This document shows, piece by piece, positions 4,189-6,662 of a stretch of 6,662 nucleotides of DNA (position 1 is its first letter; every line of letters starts with the position of its first letter). The notes under the pieces are model-generated. The model did no database searches, had not been told where the DNA came from, and worked only from the letters and a program-made list of their open reading frames with translations. The translations under genes were made by a program, and so were the position numbers. Origin of the DNA: Actinomycetota bacterium (lineage in GTDB: Bacteria > Actinomycetota > Acidimicrobiia > Acidimicrobiales > CADCTF01); NCBI GenBank assembly GCA_019348305.1, contig JAHWJQ010000119.1:1-6662 (forward strand). Reading direction: 5' to 3'.

Positions 4189-5406
4189 GTGCCCCTTGTC
4201 GTGCAGAAGTACGGCGGCACGTCTGTGGCCGACCCCGAGCGCATCCGCAGCGTCGCCGACCATGTCGCTCGCACCTCCCGCCACGGCAGTGAGGTGCTGG
4301 TGGTGGTCAGTGCCATGGGCAAGGAGACCGACGACCTGATCCGGCTGGCGGGCGAGGTCTCTCGGGTCCGGCCCGGCCGCGAGATGGACATGCTGATCAC
4401 CGCCGGCGAGCGCAAGGCCACCGCCCTGTTGGTGATGGCGCTGCACGACCTCGGTGTCGACGCCGCCAGCTACACCGGCAGCCAGGCGGGCATCATCACC
4501 GACTCGACCCACACCAAGGCCAAGATCCTCGAGATCCGGGGTGACCGCCTGAGAGCCGCGCTCACCGCCGGCAAGGTCCCGGTGGTGGGCGGCGCCCAAG
4601 GGATGTCGGCCGACGACCGTGACGTCACCTTCCTCGGCCGGGGTGGCTCCGACACCACCGCGGTGGCCCTCGCACACGCCCTCGGCGGCGACGCCTGCGA
4701 GATCTACACCGACGTCTCCGGCGTCTTCACCGCTGACCCCCGCATCGTGCCCAGCGCCCGGCGGCTGGCGCGGGTCTCCTATGAGGAGATGCTCGAGATG
4801 TGCGCGAGCGGCTGCCCGAAGCCGGAGATGCGCTCGGTAGAGTTCGCCCGCACCTGGAAGGTGCCGTTGCACGTCCGCTCGAGCTTCACCTGGGAGCCGG
4901 GGACCTGGATCCGGGAGGAGGACCCGACCATGGAACAGGCCATCATCTCCGGCGTGGTGGCCGACAGCTCCGAGGCCAAGGTCACCGTGACCGGCGTGCC
5001 CGACCGCCCAGGCGTGGCGGCGCGGCTGTTCAGGGCGCTGGCCGACAACCACGTCAACGTGGACATGATCGTCCAGAACGTCTCGGTGCACGGCGCCACC
5101 GACATCTCCTTCACCGTCCCCAAGGACGACCTGGACGCAGGCCTGCGGGTGACCAGCGCCATGAAGGAGGAGATCGGGAGTACCGACGTGCTGGCCGACC
5201 GGGAAATCGCCCGGGTCTCCCTCATAGGGGCTGGTATGAAGACACATCCGGGCATCGCCGCCAAGATGTTCGAGACGCTGGCCGACCAAGGGGTCAACAT
5301 CGAAATGATCTCCACCTCCCCCATCCGCATCTCCTGCGTCGTCAGGGCCCAGCAGCTCGACGAGGCGGTGCAGTCCCTGCACCACGCGTTCGGGCTGGAG
5401 CGCTGA
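4189..5406 (+). CDS. lysC: Aspartokinase (aspartate kinase) with two C-terminal ACT domains
   Basis: Phosphorylates L-aspartate to 4-aspartyl phosphate, the committed step toward lysine, threonine, methionine and diaminopimelate; cytoplasmic. The 405-residue length fits LysC of the Bacillus/Corynebacterium type. The kinase domain shows KYGGTSV (7-13), ITAGE (70-74), FLGRGGSDTTAVALA (148-162) and EIYTDVSGVFTADPRI (171-186). Two ACT domains follow at about 264-330 (GVPDRPGVAARLFRALAD, VNVDMIVQNVS) and 343-403 (HPGIAAKMFETLADQGVN, ISTSPIRISCVV). They normally sense lysine and threonine, so concerted feedback inhibition is likely. The GTG start gives the family N-terminus MPLVVQKYGG and lies 6 nt after a -10 hexamer. 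The segment GCPKPEM (208-214) replaces the usual GAKVLxx before RSVEFAR. A strong ribosome site at 4913-4921 precedes Met248 and probably yields a separate beta subunit. The stop TGA directly abuts the asd ATG, so the two are an operon. Confidence 0.97.
   Translation: MPLVVQKYGGTSVADPERIRSVADHVARTSRHGSEVLVVVSAMGKETDDLIRLAGEVSRVRPGREMDMLITAGERKATALLVMALHDLGVDAASYTGSQAGIITDSTHTKAKILEIRGDRLRAALTAGKVPVVGGAQGMSADDRDVTFLGRGGSDTTAVALAHALGGDACEIYTDVSGVFTADPRIVPSARRLARVSYEEMLEMCASGCPKPEMRSVEFARTWKVPLHVRSSFTWEPGTWIREEDPTMEQAIISGVVADSSEAKVTVTGVPDRPGVAARLFRALADNHVNVDMIVQNVSVHGATDISFTVPKDDLDAGLRVTSAMKEEIGSTDVLADREIARVSLIGAGMKTHPGIAAKMFETLADQGVNIEMISTSPIRISCVVRAQQLDEAVQSLHHAFGLER
4913..4932 (+). promoter_or_regulatory. 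Internal ribosome binding site and ATG for a LysC beta subunit
   Basis: GGGAGGAGG (4913-4921), 8 nt and ATG (4930) form a near-ideal translation start inside lysC, in frame at Met248 of the full protein. A product from here would be 158 residues, comprising both ACT domains and no kinase domain. Bacillus and Corynebacterium lysC genes are known to make such a beta subunit from an in-frame internal start at the equivalent place, forming an alpha2-beta2 enzyme. This is the best Shine-Dalgarno I saw near any start in the window. Confidence 0.55.
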
Positions 5407-6459
<1,053 letters not shown>

Positions 6460-6487
6460 CAGCAGATGCGGGGCTTGTGGCCGCGGT

Positions 6488-6662
6488 TCAGTCGAGATGA
6501 GCGAACCCTTCGGCCTTCTTGCCCGGCCCGGCCACCACCAGGACAGTCCCTGCTTCGAGGATGGTGTCGGCAGTGGCGTAGGTGAAGCGCTGGCCCGGCG
6601 GCTTGACGCATACGACGGTCACCCCGTAGCGGGCGCGGATGCCCATCTCGCCGAGTGAGTGG
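6488..6662 (-). CDS. C-terminal end of a TrkA/RCK_C-domain potassium-transport regulatory protein (partial)
   Basis: The last 57 residues of a minus-strand gene whose beginning lies beyond the right edge. Readable stretches are RARYGVTVVCVKPPGQ (10-24), FTYATADTILEAGTVLVVAGP (split here as FTYATADTIL and EAGTVLVVAGP) and GKKAEGFAHLD before TGA (6490-6488). This is the TrkA-C (RCK_C) pattern: a GVTVVxVKRPG strand-turn, a YATPDTxLxxGDxLxVxG repeat and a closing helix. In TrkA/KtrA/CeoB-type proteins the domain follows a nucleotide-binding RCK domain and gates K+ uptake channels on the inner face of the membrane. A cation/proton antiporter or a K+ channel ending in RCK_C is possible, because only the C-terminus is visible. 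It converges on asd with a 28-nt gap and is probably unrelated to it functionally. Confidence 0.8.
   Translation of the reverse strand, partial: HSLGEMGIRARYGVTVVCVKPPGQRFTYATADTILEAGTVLVVAGPGKKAEGFAHLD

Noticed and set aside
3670..5385. 571-codon minus-strand frame antisense to lysC
   Set aside because: It lies opposite a gene with unmistakable aspartokinase motifs and extends into an out-of-frame reading of the cyclophilin; the composition is shadow-like.
6460..6487. Possible terminator between asd and the TrkA-like gene
   Set aside because: Only a 4-bp GCGG/CCGC pairing around a 9-nt loop and a CCGCGG hexamer are visible, with no T-tract; too weak to call.

Overview
The window is GC-rich, densely coded DNA with strong G/C preference at third codon positions. 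It looks like an actinobacterial chromosome segment. The aspartokinase-asd pair, the GTG starts, the apparent leaderless promoters and the style of the two cyclophilins fit Actinomycetota, possibly an Acidimicrobiia-like lineage; the class is an inference from memory. There is no sign of a mobile element, phage, CRISPR array, tRNA or rRNA.

Layout, left to right. (1) A minus-strand pair: a 3-hydroxybutyryl-CoA dehydrogenase (start about 1233, end 379) followed after 12 nt by the N-terminal third or less of a MeaA/ethylmalonyl-CoA mutase-type B12 enzyme that runs off the left edge. Together they suggest C4/C5 acyl-CoA metabolism. A perfect 6-4-6 palindrome sits over the predicted promoter of this pair. 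(2) Divergently, on the plus strand, a METTL7/UbiE-like methyltransferase (1319-1930) and an S51-type serine peptidase (1998-2678). The 67 nt between them hold a 24-codon frame linked to both neighbours by ATGA overlaps. (3) A 51-nt near-perfect hairpin (2700-2750) separates the peptidase from two convergent minus-strand cyclophilins. One appears soluble (2752-3273) and the other membrane-anchored (3278-4123). (4) Divergent from these is the plus-strand operon lysC-asd (4189-5406, 5407-6459), the first two steps of the aspartate pathway separated by the homoserine dehydrogenase branch from the later ones (lysine, threonine and methionine precursors). The genes abut with no gap. A strong Shine-Dalgarno inside lysC probably makes a separate regulatory beta subunit. 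(5) At the right edge, the last 57 residues of a convergent TrkA/RCK_C-domain protein (6488 onward, minus).

Four operon heads share one pattern: a TAnnnT -10 hexamer 6-9 nt before the predicted start codon, as expected for leaderless mRNAs. This helps fix the starts of hbd (GTG), lysC (GTG) and the membrane cyclophilin (ATG).

The gene content is mostly housekeeping. I see no convincing new multi-gene system. The best leads are regulatory or structural: the internal lysC start, the palindrome over the hbd promoter, the long intergenic hairpin and the coupled micro-ORF.
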